Of a stretch of 64,000 bases of DNA, positions 52,095 through 60,668 are shown piece after piece. The notes beneath the pieces are model-generated. The model had not been told where the DNA came from. It saw only the letters and a list, made by a program, of their open reading frames with translations, and did no database searches. The stretch covers positions 4,233,450-4,297,449 of the forward strand of contig NZ_CM001484.1 in the NCBI RefSeq assembly GCF_000243395.2, written 5' to 3'. The position numbers and the translations under genes are program-made. Source of the DNA: Saccharomonospora glauca K62 (GTDB lineage Bacteria; Actinomycetota; Actinomycetes; Mycobacteriales; Pseudonocardiaceae). Each line of letters begins with the position of its first letter. Position 1 is the stretch's first letter.

Positions 52095-52936
52095 ATTGTC
52101 GACTCCTTGGTGTCGATCACCTCGGCAATGAGCTTCGCGGAATCCTCCGCACTCATCGCCACCTTGCGAACCTTCTCGACAGCCGACCAATACACCTCGA
52201 TGTCGGCTGGTTCATGCAGGAACAGCCCGGAGATACGATTTTCCAGGTGCACCACACCCGCGCCGTCGAGCGATTCCACCAACAGGAAAGGACCATCCAG
52301 CCCTGGATGCCAATCCGACTGCATCGGGATCACGCGCAAGTCGACATTGGGCCGCTCGGCATGTGCAAGCAAGGCATGCAACTGATCGACCATCACTGCG
52401 GGCCCACCGATGTCGGCGTGTAGCGCGGATTCTCCGATGAACGCGTCCAAACGCACTGGGTTTCGACGCGTGACGATCTCCTGTCGCCCAATCCGTACAG
52501 CGACGCGTGTGTCGATCTCACTCGCGGGGACGTCAGCTTGCCGCATGATCGCTCTCGCATAGTCGCCGATCTGCAACAACCCCGGTATCAGCAGCGTCGA
52601 GACCGTCGCGATGTACGCGGCAGTGCGTTCGACTTCGAGCAGACCCGCGAGCTGCGGCTTCTGTTCGGGCATACCGACGGACAACCAATGGGGACCGTCC
52701 GCGCCGCGTGCCAGTTCCACAAGTTGTTGCCTGACCTCGGCAGACGCCCCGACCTTGGCGAGGTACGCGGAGACGTCCTCCGGCTTCGGGGAGCGGTGGC
52801 CGGTCTCCCAGCGCGAGACGGTGGCGTGCGAGGTCTCCAGCATCGCGGCCACCTGCCGTACGCCGAGCCCAGCGGCTTCGCGAGCCTTGCGTAGTTCGGC
52901 GCCCAACGCTCGCGCCTTCGGTGTGGTACCGGGCAT
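52091..52936 (-). CDS. WhiJ-like XRE-family regulator (HTH plus DUF5753)
   Basis: A 281-residue protein from ATG 52936. The N-terminal HTH (LGVRQVAAMLETSHATVSRWETGHRSPKPED) is followed by a DUF5753 domain (ERTAAYIATVSTLLIPGLLQIGDYARAIM, RLDAFIGESALHADIGGPAVM, VIPMQSDWHPGLDGPFLL). This family, including WhiJ, forms functional pairs with DUF397 proteins. It is divergent from a set of three small overlapping genes, its likely targets or partners. Confidence 0.92.
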   Translation of the reverse strand: MPGTTPKARALGAELRKAREAAGLGVRQVAAMLETSHATVSRWETGHRSPKPEDVSAYLAKVGASAEVRQQLVELARGADGPHWLSVGMPEQKPQLAGLLEVERTAAYIATVSTLLIPGLLQIGDYARAIMRQADVPASEIDTRVAVRIGRQEIVTRRNPVRLDAFIGESALHADIGGPAVMVDQLHALLAHAERPNVDLRVIPMQSDWHPGLDGPFLLVESLDGAGVVHLENRISGLFLHEPADIEVYWSAVEKVRKVAMSAEDSAKLIAEVIDTKESTI

Positions 52937-53069
52937 GCACCAGAGGATACGCACTCGACCACGGCGGGTGATTGTCCCTCGATCGGTGCATTGACCCCCG
53001 CGCGTCACCCACTGACACCGTGGTACCGCAACACTGGTACCAGCAGTACCGAAGAGATCGGAGGGCTCA

Positions 53070-53315
53070 ATGCAGCGCTATCTCTGGCAACAGGCGGGCG
53101 GACGACGACACGTCTACGACACCGAGCGCGACATCGCCGCGCCCGGGCGTGCGTTGGTCGCTCTATGCGGGGAGGTCGTCACCCCTACCGTCGACGACAT
53201 CACGGGGCTGTGGCTCGATCGGACCTGCCTCGCCTGCGATCGCGAAGTACGCGTGCGACTGGGGTTTCCCGCCGACGAGATCCCGCCGGTACCGGCACTG
53301 GAGGGGGCGAAGTGA
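53070..53315 (+). CDS. Small zinc-site-like protein near the WhiJ/DUF397 pair
   Basis: An 81-residue protein from ATG 53070 with GGAGGGCTCA before it. It contains His in RRHVYD and Cys in ALCGE and CLACDREV, a spacing consistent with a small metal site. Actinobacteria often carry such proteins next to XRE/DUF397 pairs. The stop overlaps the next gene (GTGA). Function unknown. Confidence 0.72.
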   Translation: MQRYLWQQAGGRRHVYDTERDIAAPGRALVALCGEVVTPTVDDITGLWLDRTCLACDREVRVRLGFPADEIPPVPALEGAK

Positions 53316-53668
53316 TCAGCCCTGAGCCCTACGCCGTCCTCACCCGGCAACAGTGGCAGCTGCTCCACGACGCTCTCGCCGACCTGTGCAGCGCATCAGG
53401 CGGACGCCACGAGGATCTTCACGATCTCGCCGTCGGTGTCCTGGAAACCAGTCGCCCCGCTCACTGGACGACGTCGATGGAGGACAGCCCCGCCCGACCA
53501 CTGTGGTGCCGTGTCTACGAGATCATCGGCGCGCTCGCCCATCTCGCCGACGCCGCCCCACACGACGTGCGCCAGATCCGGCGGCTCGGCGTGGAGGTGA
53601 AGTGGCTCGCCGAACACATGCGCGCCTTCCCCGACCCGGTGCGAAGCGCGGCGTGCGGCGATGTGTGA
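53312..53668 (+). CDS. Helical protein of unknown function
   Basis: A 118-residue protein from GTG 53312, coupled to the gene before it. It is almost all helical (TRQQWQLLHDALADLCSASGG, YEIIGALAHLADAAPHDVRQIRRLG). No known motif. The operon structure with two other tiny genes beside the WhiJ-like regulator is the main clue; it may take part in the same regulatory module. Confidence 0.68.
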   Translation: MISPEPYAVLTRQQWQLLHDALADLCSASGGRHEDLHDLAVGVLETSRPAHWTTSMEDSPARPLWCRVYEIIGALAHLADAAPHDVRQIRRLGVEVKWLAEHMRAFPDPVRSAACGDV

Positions 53669-53852
53669 CGGCCCTGCGCTCGGCCCTCTCACCGACGACC
53701 GGCCCACCGTCACGTTCCGGCGGCTCGACGACGTTCGTCCTGCCCGGCCTGCCCTGACGGCGGCCGACGTTCGTCACGCGCTGCGGCACACCGGTTCACC
53801 GACGCTCGACGTGTTGCAGCGCGTCGTCGAAGGACTTCGGCGGCTGGCGTGA
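53661..53852 (+). CDS. Very small protein at the end of the three-gene set
   Basis: A 63-residue protein whose ATG lies 8 bp inside the end of the preceding gene. The second half (LTAADVRHALRHTGSPTLDVLQRVVEGLRRLA) is predicted helical. Codon bias and coupling support it, but its short length leaves doubt. No function can be assigned. Confidence 0.5.
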   Translation: MCDGPALGPLTDDRPTVTFRRLDDVRPARPALTAADVRHALRHTGSPTLDVLQRVVEGLRRLA

Positions 53853-53892
53853 CAACCCGGCCGACGCCGCTGTGCCGACACAGCAGCCGGAA

Positions 53893-54018
53893 GTGCGGAC
53901 TTGCGTGCGATCGGTGTGGACACATGTTCGTGGACCGAGGACACGAGTGCACAGGCTGCGGACACGAGTGCGGGAAGCGCGGACACGCGTGCGCAGCCCG
54001 AGGACACGCCCGGCTGCC
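53893..54018. repeat. Six-unit 21-bp-phased GGACAC repeat array
   Basis: GGAC(AC) recurs at 53897, 53918, 53939, 53960, 53981 and 54002, exactly 21 bp apart each time. Units vary around gcGGACACgcGTGCGcag; the best copies contain the 8-bp palindrome CACGCGTG. The array lies between the small gene set and the convergent Cys-rich protein gene. A related array lies at about 59680-59755. Confidence 0.85.
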
Positions 54019-54043
54019 TCGCCGGGGCCGGGGCCGGGGCGGG

Positions 54044-54298
54044 TCAGCTCGACGCCGTGACCGCGTCTCGGGCCTTCGAGCCTTGGTCGGTCGTCTCGCG
54101 GGCGCAGTGGGCGCAGCAGAAGAATCGGCCCTCGACCTCCACGCCGTGCCCGACGACCCGGCAGCCGCAGTGCTCGCAGATCGGCGCGAGCCGGTGGATG
54201 GCGCACTCGAACGAGTCGAACGTGTGCACCCCACCTCCCACGGTGCGGATCTCGAACGTCATGTCGTAGTCGTTGCCGCACACCTCGCACTGGGCCAT
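54044..54298 (-). CDS. Small Cys-rich zinc-ribbon protein
   Basis: An 84-residue protein from ATG 54298 with GGAGGTGACC upstream. Cys pairs CEVCG, CEHCG and CCAHC, with His in AIHRLAP, fit two zinc ribbons or a bacterial metallothionein-like fold (DUF-type proteins annotated as prokaryotic metallothionein in actinobacteria). Whether it stores metal or binds nucleic acid is open. It follows the MMPL gene on the same strand by about 80 bp. Confidence 0.82.
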   Translation of the reverse strand: MAQCEVCGNDYDMTFEIRTVGGGVHTFDSFECAIHRLAPICEHCGCRVVGHGVEVEGRFFCCAHCARETTDQGSKARDAVTASS

Positions 54299-54375
54299 GG
54301 CGGTCACCTCCGTGGGCTTTCCAGGGGACGGACAGGCACCCGTAGGCATTCCCCTGCCCGTCCCCCGGAAACCGC

Positions 54376-56439
54376 TCACTCACCCGAGCGGGAGTCCTCC
54401 TTCTCACCCTCCGGCGGTGTCGGCTCGGCCTTCGCCAGCTTCGACGGCCACCAGACCTTCCTGCCGATGTCGATGGTCAACGCCGGCACCAGCAGCGAAC
54501 GCACGATGAGGGTGTCGAGCAGGACACCGAACGCCACGATGAACGCGAGCTGCGCCAGGAAGAGGATGGGCAGCACCGCGAGCGCGGAGAACGTCGCCGC
54601 GAGCACCACGCCCGCCGACGTGATGACCCCGCCCGTCACCGTGAGGCCGCGCAGGGTGCCCTCGTGGGTGCCAACCGACAACGTCTCCTCCCGCACGCGG
54701 GTCATGAGGAAGATGTTGTAGTCGATGCCGAGCGCCACCAGGAACACGAACCCGAACAGCGGCACCGCCGGGTCGGCGCCGGGGAAGTCGAACACGTGGT
54801 TGAACACCAGCGCCGACACGCCCATGGTCGCGGCGAACGACAGCACCACCGTGGCGATGAGCAGCAGCGGCGCCACCAACGCCCGCAGCAGCAGCGCGAG
54901 CACCGCAAACACCACCACCAGCACGATCGGAATGATCACCGTGCGGTCGCGCTCGGAGGTCGTCCGCGTGTCCAGTTGCTCGGCCGTCGACCCACCCACC
55001 AAGGCGTCCGCGCCGTCGACGGCGTGCACGGACTCACGCAGCCGCTCGACCGTGGCGATGGCCTCGTCGGAGTCGGCGGCGTCGGACAGCGTGGCGCTGA
55101 TGCGGACGAGCCCGTCGGCGGTGCCGGTGATCTCCGCCTCCGCCACTCCCCGCACGCCCTCGGTGGCGGCGAGCACCTCGTCGGCCCGCGAGGCGTCGGC
55201 GATCACCACGGCGGGCGAGCCGGAACCGCCGGGGAAGTGCCGCGACAGCACTTCCTGCCCCGCCACCGACTCGACCTCGTTCAGGAAGATGTCGGACTCC
55301 GCCGTGCCACTCGCCTTCAGCTGCGGGACGAACGCCGCACCGACGAGCAACACCAGCGACGTCACCAGCCACACCGCGCGCGGACGCTTGTCGACCCGCT
55401 TGGCGATGCGGCCCCAGAGGGCACCGGACTCCGGCGGCGCCGAACCCTCCATCGGCCGGAACGGCCAGTACGCCGCCCGACCGATGAGTGCCAGCACGGC
55501 GGGCAGGAAGGTCATGGACGCCAGCACCGACGACACGATGCCGATGGTCGCCACGGGACCGAGTCCCTTGTTCGACTCCAGGTCGCTGAACAGCAGGCAG
55601 AGCAGGCCCAGGATGACGGTGCCCGCCGACGCCACGACGGGTTCGATCGTCGCGCGCCACGCCGTGCGCATCGCCGCCACCTTGTCGCCCGTCGTGCGCA
55701 GTTCCTCGCGGTAGCGCGCGACGAGCAGCAACGCGTAGTCGGTCGCCGCGCCGAAGACCAGGATGAACAGGATGCCCTGGCTCTGGCTGTTGAGGCTGAT
55801 GACGTCGGCGTCGGCGAGCACGTAGACGAGCACGCTCGCCAGCGAGAGCGCGAAGACCGACGAGATCAGCACCACCAGCGGCAGCAGCGGGCTCCGGTAG
55901 ACGACCACCAGGATCAGCGCGACCACCGCGGCGGCCACCAGCAGCAACAAGCCGTCGATGCCGCCGAACGCCTCGGCGATGTCCGCGACCTGCCCCGCGG
56001 GGCCGGTGACGTACACCGAGAGACCGTCCGGCGGACTTGCGAAGAGCTCGCGCATCGGTTCGACCACGTCGCCCGGTTTGGCGGTGATGGGCACGATGAG
56101 CTCCAGCGCCCGACCGTCCTCCGAGGGAATGGGCGGGGGACCCTGCATCGTGCCGTCCCAGCCGGCGATCTCCGCGCCCTTCTCGGCCAGGTACCGCTGG
56201 TCCTCGCCCGTGATGCCGGAACCGCGTTCGGCGACCACGATGGCCGGGATCGCCTCGGTGTCGGCGAACTGGCGTTCCAGCTCGGTCACGCGAGTCGACT
56301 CGGCCGATTCGGGCAGGAAGTACGAACTGTTGTTCTCGGAGATGCTGCTCAGCTTGCCCGCGTACTGCCCGCCGAACGAACCGACGGCGAGCCAGACGAC
56401 GATGAGCAAGGCCGGGACCAGCCATCGAGCCGTGCGCAC
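54376..56439 (-). CDS. MMPL-family RND transporter
   Basis: A 687-residue membrane protein with about eleven to twelve helices in two MMPL halves. Visible are an N-terminal helix, an external domain (about 35-160), a five-helix block with the proton-relay-like GAATDYALLLVARYREEL, a second external domain (about 375-510), and a second block with LVALGIDYNIFLMTRVREE. Family members move lipids or drugs out using the proton gradient. A MarR gene diverges from it, and a palindrome sits 12 bp before its start, so it is probably inducible. Confidence 0.92.
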   Translation of the reverse strand: MRTARWLVPALLIVVWLAVGSFGGQYAGKLSSISENNSSYFLPESAESTRVTELERQFADTEAIPAIVVAERGSGITGEDQRYLAEKGAEIAGWDGTMQGPPPIPSEDGRALELIVPITAKPGDVVEPMRELFASPPDGLSVYVTGPAGQVADIAEAFGGIDGLLLLVAAAVVALILVVVYRSPLLPLVVLISSVFALSLASVLVYVLADADVISLNSQSQGILFILVFGAATDYALLLVARYREELRTTGDKVAAMRTAWRATIEPVVASAGTVILGLLCLLFSDLESNKGLGPVATIGIVSSVLASMTFLPAVLALIGRAAYWPFRPMEGSAPPESGALWGRIAKRVDKRPRAVWLVTSLVLLVGAAFVPQLKASGTAESDIFLNEVESVAGQEVLSRHFPGGSGSPAVVIADASRADEVLAATEGVRGVAEAEITGTADGLVRISATLSDAADSDEAIATVERLRESVHAVDGADALVGGSTAEQLDTRTTSERDRTVIIPIVLVVVFAVLALLLRALVAPLLLIATVVLSFAATMGVSALVFNHVFDFPGADPAVPLFGFVFLVALGIDYNIFLMTRVREETLSVGTHEGTLRGLTVTGGVITSAGVVLAATFSALAVLPILFLAQLAFIVAFGVLLDTLIVRSLLVPALTIDIGRKVWWPSKLAKAEPTPPEGEKEDSRSGE

Positions 56440-56451
56440 AGCGTTCCAATC

Positions 56452-56466
56452 TTTCGATTATCGAAA
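56452..56466. promoter_or_regulatory. MarR-type operator before the MMPL gene
   Basis: TTTCGAT-T-ATCGAAA is a perfect 15-bp inverted repeat just upstream of the MMPL start in the gap shared with the marR-like gene. The AT-rich, symmetric form is typical of MarR-family sites. Confidence 0.7.
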
Positions 56467-56570
56467 CAAATCTACGGACGGAATACTAAGGCCGGGCTCC
56501 GAGCACGGCGTTTCGGGCCCGGACCTGGGTTACCTCTAGTGCCCCGAACCGAGGGAAAGGACACACGGCG

Positions 56571-57050
56571 GTGAGCGGCGACACACGCGGGGTGGACGAC
56601 GGCACGCTCGTCGGTTACATCCGCGCGCTCATGATCGAATCGAGCCGGTTCATCAACGCCTTCGGCGACTCGCACGCCCTGCACCGCTCCGACCTGGCGG
56701 CACTGGTGGCGATCATGGACGCGGCCGGTCGCGGTCGTCCGCTCAGTCAGGGCGAGCTCGCGACCGAACTACGGCTCAGCGCCTCGGCCACCACGTCGGT
56801 ACTCGACCGGCTGCAGGCACTCGGACACATCGAACGCCGCCGGGACTCCCGCGACCGCAGGCGGGTCGTCCTGCACATCCGCCCCTCGGCCCAGAAGCTG
56901 GGGTTCGAACTGTTCGGCCCGCTCGGCATGGCGTACGCGCAAGCCTGGGCCCAGTTCGACGAAGACGAGCGGCGTATCATCGCCCGGTTCCTCGCCGCGA
57001 CCGTGGAGGCCACGAAGCACACCCGGCTCCAGCCGCACCGGGAGGCCTGA
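56571..57050 (+). CDS. MarR-family transcriptional regulator
   Basis: A 159-residue winged-helix protein: LSQGELATELRLSASATTSVLDRLQALGHIERRRDSRDRRRVVLHIRP contains recognition helix and wing with the conserved D-x-R-D-R-R. It is divergent from the MMPL transporter gene and most likely represses it through the 15-bp palindrome. Its end converges closely on the TetR gene (5 bp). Confidence 0.92.
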   Translation: MSGDTRGVDDGTLVGYIRALMIESSRFINAFGDSHALHRSDLAALVAIMDAAGRGRPLSQGELATELRLSASATTSVLDRLQALGHIERRRDSRDRRRVVLHIRPSAQKLGFELFGPLGMAYAQAWAQFDEDERRIIARFLAATVEATKHTRLQPHREA

Positions 57051-57055
57051 GTCGT

Positions 57056-57769
57056 TCAGTCCCCGACACGCTCGGCATGCCAGGCGCGCAGGCCGCGCAC
57101 CAGCAGGTCCAGCCCGAACTGGAAGGTCTCCATAGGCTCACGGTGGGCGCCGACGCGAATGGCGGCCGCAAGGTACGGGTACCGCTCGGCGTCGGTGACG
57201 GCCGTGTACAGCTCACTGTCGTCGACGTCCTCCAGTGAGCGGTTCGCCTCCTGCTGCCATTCGAGCGCCATACCGCCGATGTAGCCCCCCAGCACGAAGA
57301 ACACCTGCTGCGCGTCGGCGGGCGTGAACCCGGCGTCCACGAGCACGCCGATCGACCTGTCGATCTCGGCCAGGCTTTCGGGTGTCGGCCGGTTACCCGC
57401 GATGACCTGCGGCGCGTCGCGAACGGAGATCATCGCCTCGAACATCGCGCGGGTACGTTCCATCAACCATTCCCACCAGGGCTGACCGTCCGCGGGGCCG
57501 TCGAAGGAGTCGGTACGGCCACGCCGGAGCAGGTACTCGGCCATGCTGTCGAGCAGCTCCCGCTTGTCGGAGATGTGCCAGTACAGAGTCGGTGCGGACA
57601 CGCCGAGTTCGGTGGCGATGCGGCGCAGGGTCACGGCGGCGAGTCCATGCCTGCCCAGCAGGTCCACGGCCTTCTCGACGATCAGCTCTTTCGACAGCGC
57701 CTTCCCGGCCTTTCCGGCCTTCCCCGACTTCTCCACCTTCTCCGGCTTTCCCGGCGCCCCACCAGCCAT
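57056..57769 (-). CDS. TetR-family repressor of the ABC exporter
   Basis: A 237-residue protein from ATG 57769. A Lys/Gly-rich lead (KPEKVEKSGKAGKAGKA) precedes a clear HTH (LAAVTLRRIATELGVSAPTLYWHISDKRELL), and the C-terminal domain (FTPADAQQVFFVLGGYIGGMALEWQQE) is of the tetracycline-repressor type. It is divergent from the exporter genes across two identical-arm operators, matching the TetR/TetA arrangement. Confidence 0.93.
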   Translation of the reverse strand: MAGGAPGKPEKVEKSGKAGKAGKALSKELIVEKAVDLLGRHGLAAVTLRRIATELGVSAPTLYWHISDKRELLDSMAEYLLRRGRTDSFDGPADGQPWWEWLMERTRAMFEAMISVRDAPQVIAGNRPTPESLAEIDRSIGVLVDAGFTPADAQQVFFVLGGYIGGMALEWQQEANRSLEDVDDSELYTAVTDAERYPYLAAAIRVGAHREPMETFQFGLDLLVRGLRAWHAERVGD

Positions 57770-57777
57770 GCTTGACA

Positions 57778-57821
57778 CTCTAACACCGTTAGAGGCATCG
57801 TTTTCTCTAACAGCGTTAGAG
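57778..57821. promoter_or_regulatory. Twin TetR operators
   Basis: Two perfect inverted repeats with the same arms: CTCTAAC-acc-GTTAGAG (57778-57794) and CTCTAAC-agc-GTTAGAG (57805-57821), 27 bp apart centre to centre. They fill the gap between the divergent tetR and exporter genes and likely bind the TetR protein. Confidence 0.88.
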
Positions 57822-57831
57822 AGGGGATGCG

Positions 57832-58773
57832 ATGACGACACCGGCGATCCACGTCACCGGACTGGAGAAGTCCTACGGCTCCACCACCGCCGTGGCCGGG
57901 ATCGACCTCGACGTGCACCGCGGCGAGATGTTCGGCTTTCTCGGGCCGAACGGCGCCGGCAAGTCGAGCGCGGTCAAGGTGCTGTGCACGCTGACCGAAC
58001 CCACGGCGGGCACGGCGGTGGTAGCCGGACACGACGTGCGTACCGAACGGCACCACGTGCGCAGACGCATCGGAGCTGTGTTCCAGGAGTCCACACTGGA
58101 CATCTTTCTCCCGGCGGAGCAGAACCTGCGTTTCCACGGCGAACTCCACGGTCTGCCGAGAAAAGTTCTGCGTCGCCGCATCGACGAGGTACTCGACTTC
58201 GTCGGTCTGACGAAGCGCCGCCACGATCCGGTACTGAGCTTCTCCGGCGGGATGAAACGGAAGCTGGAGATCGGCCGGGGACTGCTGCACACGCCGGAGG
58301 TGCTCTTCCTCGACGAACCCACCGTCGGACTCGACCCCCACACCAGGGCGTCGGTGTGGGAGTACATCGCGACGTTGCGCGACGCCTGGAACGTCACGGT
58401 CTTCGTCACCACCCACTATCTCGACGAAGCCGAGCACTGCGACCGCATCGCCATCATGAACGAGGGCCGCATCGTCGCACTGGACGCACCGGACGCTCTC
58501 AAGAGCACCGTCGGAGCCGACCGCGTCCGGCTGCGCACCGAGAACGACACCGCCGCCGTCAAACAGCTCCGCGACTCCTTCGGCATCGACGCCACCGTCC
58601 ACGACGGCTCCGTGACGTTCGCAATCGCCGACGGAGGCGCCTTCGTGCCCCGGCTGTTCGAACGCCTCGACATCGCCATCGACACCGTCACCGTGACCCG
58701 GCCGAGCCTGGACGACGTGTTCATGGCCTACACCGGGCGCACCATCACCACCCCGGAAGGAACCGCCCGATGA
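57832..58773 (+). CDS. Drug-type ABC exporter ATP-binding protein
   Basis: A 313-residue DrrA-like ATPase. Walker A is GPNGAGKSS, the Q-loop lies in GAVFQES, the signature is LSFSGGMKRKLEIGRGL, Walker B LFLDEPTVGLD and the switch His lies in VTTHYLDEAE. The C-terminal extension with PSLDDVFMAYTGR is typical of daunorubicin-resistance-type ATPases. It is coupled (ATGA) to the permease and is controlled by the adjacent TetR protein through the twin operators. Substrate unknown. Confidence 0.94.
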   Translation: MTTPAIHVTGLEKSYGSTTAVAGIDLDVHRGEMFGFLGPNGAGKSSAVKVLCTLTEPTAGTAVVAGHDVRTERHHVRRRIGAVFQESTLDIFLPAEQNLRFHGELHGLPRKVLRRRIDEVLDFVGLTKRRHDPVLSFSGGMKRKLEIGRGLLHTPEVLFLDEPTVGLDPHTRASVWEYIATLRDAWNVTVFVTTHYLDEAEHCDRIAIMNEGRIVALDAPDALKSTVGADRVRLRTENDTAAVKQLRDSFGIDATVHDGSVTFAIADGGAFVPRLFERLDIAIDTVTVTRPSLDDVFMAYTGRTITTPEGTAR

Positions 58774-59630
58774 ACCAGGCACTGACGACTACCCCGACAT
58801 CCCTGCCGACCATGTCGCCGGGCGGCCTCACACACGAGCTGCGGGCCGTGGTCGCGGTGTGGCGCAGAGAGGTGGCATGGCTCGCCCACGACAAGCGGCG
58901 CGCCGTCATGACGCTGTTGCAACCGCTGATGTACCTGTTCGTCATGGGCACCGGTCTCGCCGGGATCGTCGAACCGGGTGGGCCGCTCGACTTCAAGACT
59001 TTCCTCTTCCCCGGCGTGTTGGCCATGGGCGTGGTGTTCACGGCCGCGTTCGGTGGCGTCTCCGTGGTGTGGGACAGGGAGACGGGCTTCCTCCGCGAGA
59101 TGCTGGTGGCCCCGATCTCGAAGTCCGCCATCATCCTCGGCAAGGCGCTGGGAGCGGCCACCACCGCGATGGCGCAGTCGGCCGTCCTGCTGCTGCTGGC
59201 CGGACTCGCCGGCGTGCCCTACGACCCGCTGCTGTTCGTGGCCCTGCTCGCGTTGCTGTTCGTCGGTGCGCTGCTGGTCACGGCGTTGATCATGCTGCTC
59301 ACCGTGCGGATAAAGCGCGCCCAGTCGGCGATGCCCACGAGCAGCATGGTGATCACGCCCATGATGTTCCTCTCCGGAGCGCTGTTCCCGGTGGGCGACC
59401 TGCCCGGCTGGCTGCACGTGGCCACGGTCCTCAACCCGTTCACGTACGTCGTGGGCCCCATGCGGGCGGCGGTGTTCGCCTCACTCGATCCCGCCGTGTC
59501 GGAGAACGTCCATGCCGGACTCACCTGGGCGGGCTGGGCCGTGCCCGTGCCGGTGCAGGTGTTGGTGGCCGTCGCGAGCACGGTCGTGTTGCTGGGCTCC
59601 GCCGTCGCGCGGTTCAACCGCACGGAATGA
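58770..59630 (+). CDS. ABC-2 exporter permease
   Basis: A 286-residue membrane protein from ATG 58770. The ABC-2 pattern shows six helices (for example RAVMTLLQPLMYLFVMGTGL, FPGVLAMGVVFTAAFGGVSV, ILGKALGAATTAMAQSAVLLLLAGLAG) and the loop DRETGFLREMLVAPISKSAIILGKA, which contacts the ATPase. The last helix is near the C-terminus (VLVAVASTVVLLGSAVARF). It forms the exporter with the preceding ATPase. Confidence 0.92.
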   Translation: MNQALTTTPTSLPTMSPGGLTHELRAVVAVWRREVAWLAHDKRRAVMTLLQPLMYLFVMGTGLAGIVEPGGPLDFKTFLFPGVLAMGVVFTAAFGGVSVVWDRETGFLREMLVAPISKSAIILGKALGAATTAMAQSAVLLLLAGLAGVPYDPLLFVALLALLFVGALLVTALIMLLTVRIKRAQSAMPTSSMVITPMMFLSGALFPVGDLPGWLHVATVLNPFTYVVGPMRAAVFASLDPAVSENVHAGLTWAGWAVPVPVQVLVAVASTVVLLGSAVARFNRTE

Positions 59631-59676
59631 GCGGGTTTCCGACGGCCCGACGCGCTGTGGCCGCACCTCGTCACGG

Positions 59677-59755
59677 GGCGGACGCGTACCCGAACTGCGG
59701 ACACGCGTGCGTAGCTTGCGGACACGCGTGCGTAGTCTGCGGACACGGCGGGGTG
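59677..59755. repeat. Second 21-bp-phased GGACAC repeat array
   Basis: GGAC units begin at 59680 (imperfect), 59699, 59720 and 59741; the last three are exactly 21 bp apart. The best unit is tGCGGACACGCGTGCGTAG followed by two variable bases. It lies between the exporter permease stop and the methyltransferase gene start. It belongs to the same family as the array at about 53893-54018. Confidence 0.85.
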
Positions 59756-59774
59756 GCGGCCCGGCGCTCCTAGA

Positions 59775-60668
59775 GTGGTTTCCGTGGAACTGTTCGACGG
59801 TGGCCCCGTGGTGAGCGACGGCGGGTTGGCGACCGAGCTGGAGGCGCGGGGGCACGACCTCTCCGACGCGTTGTGGTCGGCACGGCTGCTGCTCGACGCC
59901 CCGGACGAGATCGTCGCGGCCCATCGCGCCTTCTACGAGGCGGGTGCGGTCGTGGCCACCACCGCGAGCTACCAGGCCTCCTTCCCCGGTTTCGCCGAAC
60001 GCGGCCTCGACCGCGCGGAGACCACGAGGCTGCTGCACCGCAGCGTGGCGCTGGCGCGCCGGGCCGGGGAGGAGTTTTCCGGCGACGGACGGCGTCGGTT
60101 CGTGGCCGCCTCGGTCGGCCCGTACGGCGCGGCACTCGCCGACGGCTCGGAGTACCGGGGCGACTACGGGCTCACGGTGGCTCAGCTCCGCGACTGGCAT
60201 CTCCCCCGCCTCGAAGCCCTGGCCGAGGCCGAACCCGACCTGCTGGCCGTCGAGACCGTTCCCGACGTCGTCGAAGCGGAGGCGCTGGTCGGCGCGTTGG
60301 CCGGACTCGGTGTGCCCGCCTGGCTGACCTACACCGTCGAGGGCGATCGCACCCGCGCGGGTCAGCCGCTCGCCGAGGCCCTCGCGGTCGCGGCGGAGGC
60401 ACCCGACGTCGTGGCGGTGGGGGTGAACTGCTGCGCGCCCACCGACGTGGCGGACGCAATCGCTTGCGCCCGAGCCGTCACGGACAAACCCGTCGTGGTG
60501 TACCCAAACAGCGGCGAGAAGTGGGACGCGCGCCGACGCGCCTGGACGGGCCCCTCGCGGTACTCCTCGGAACTCGCGAGGCAGTGGGTGGCCGCGGGCG
60601 CGCGGGTGATCGGCGGCTGCTGCCGGGTGAGCCCGGCCGACATCGCGGAGGTCGCCCGCGTGCTGTGA
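59775..60668 (+). CDS. mmuM: Homocysteine S-methyltransferase
   Basis: A 297-residue enzyme with the barrel fold of the homocysteine methyltransferases. Start SDGGLATELEARGHDLSD and TTASYQASFPGF are characteristic. Zinc-binding Cys residues are in VGVNCCAPTDV and VIGGCCRVSP. It transfers a methyl group, usually from S-methylmethionine, to homocysteine, giving methionine. GTG at 59775 or 59784 may be the start. No S-methylmethionine permease is next to it. Confidence 0.9.
   Translation: MVSVELFDGGPVVSDGGLATELEARGHDLSDALWSARLLLDAPDEIVAAHRAFYEAGAVVATTASYQASFPGFAERGLDRAETTRLLHRSVALARRAGEEFSGDGRRRFVAASVGPYGAALADGSEYRGDYGLTVAQLRDWHLPRLEALAEAEPDLLAVETVPDVVEAEALVGALAGLGVPAWLTYTVEGDRTRAGQPLAEALAVAAEAPDVVAVGVNCCAPTDVADAIACARAVTDKPVVVYPNSGEKWDARRRAWTGPSRYSSELARQWVAAGARVIGGCCRVSPADIAEVARVL

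Noticed and set aside
54664-56574. Long plus-strand frame opposite the MMPL gene
   Set aside because: It is antisense to a clear 687-residue MMPL transporter and is His/Arg/Glu-rich low-complexity text.
53893-59755. The 21-bp repeats as a CRISPR array
   Set aside because: Units are contiguous and degenerate with no spacers of 30-40 bp, and no cas genes are present.
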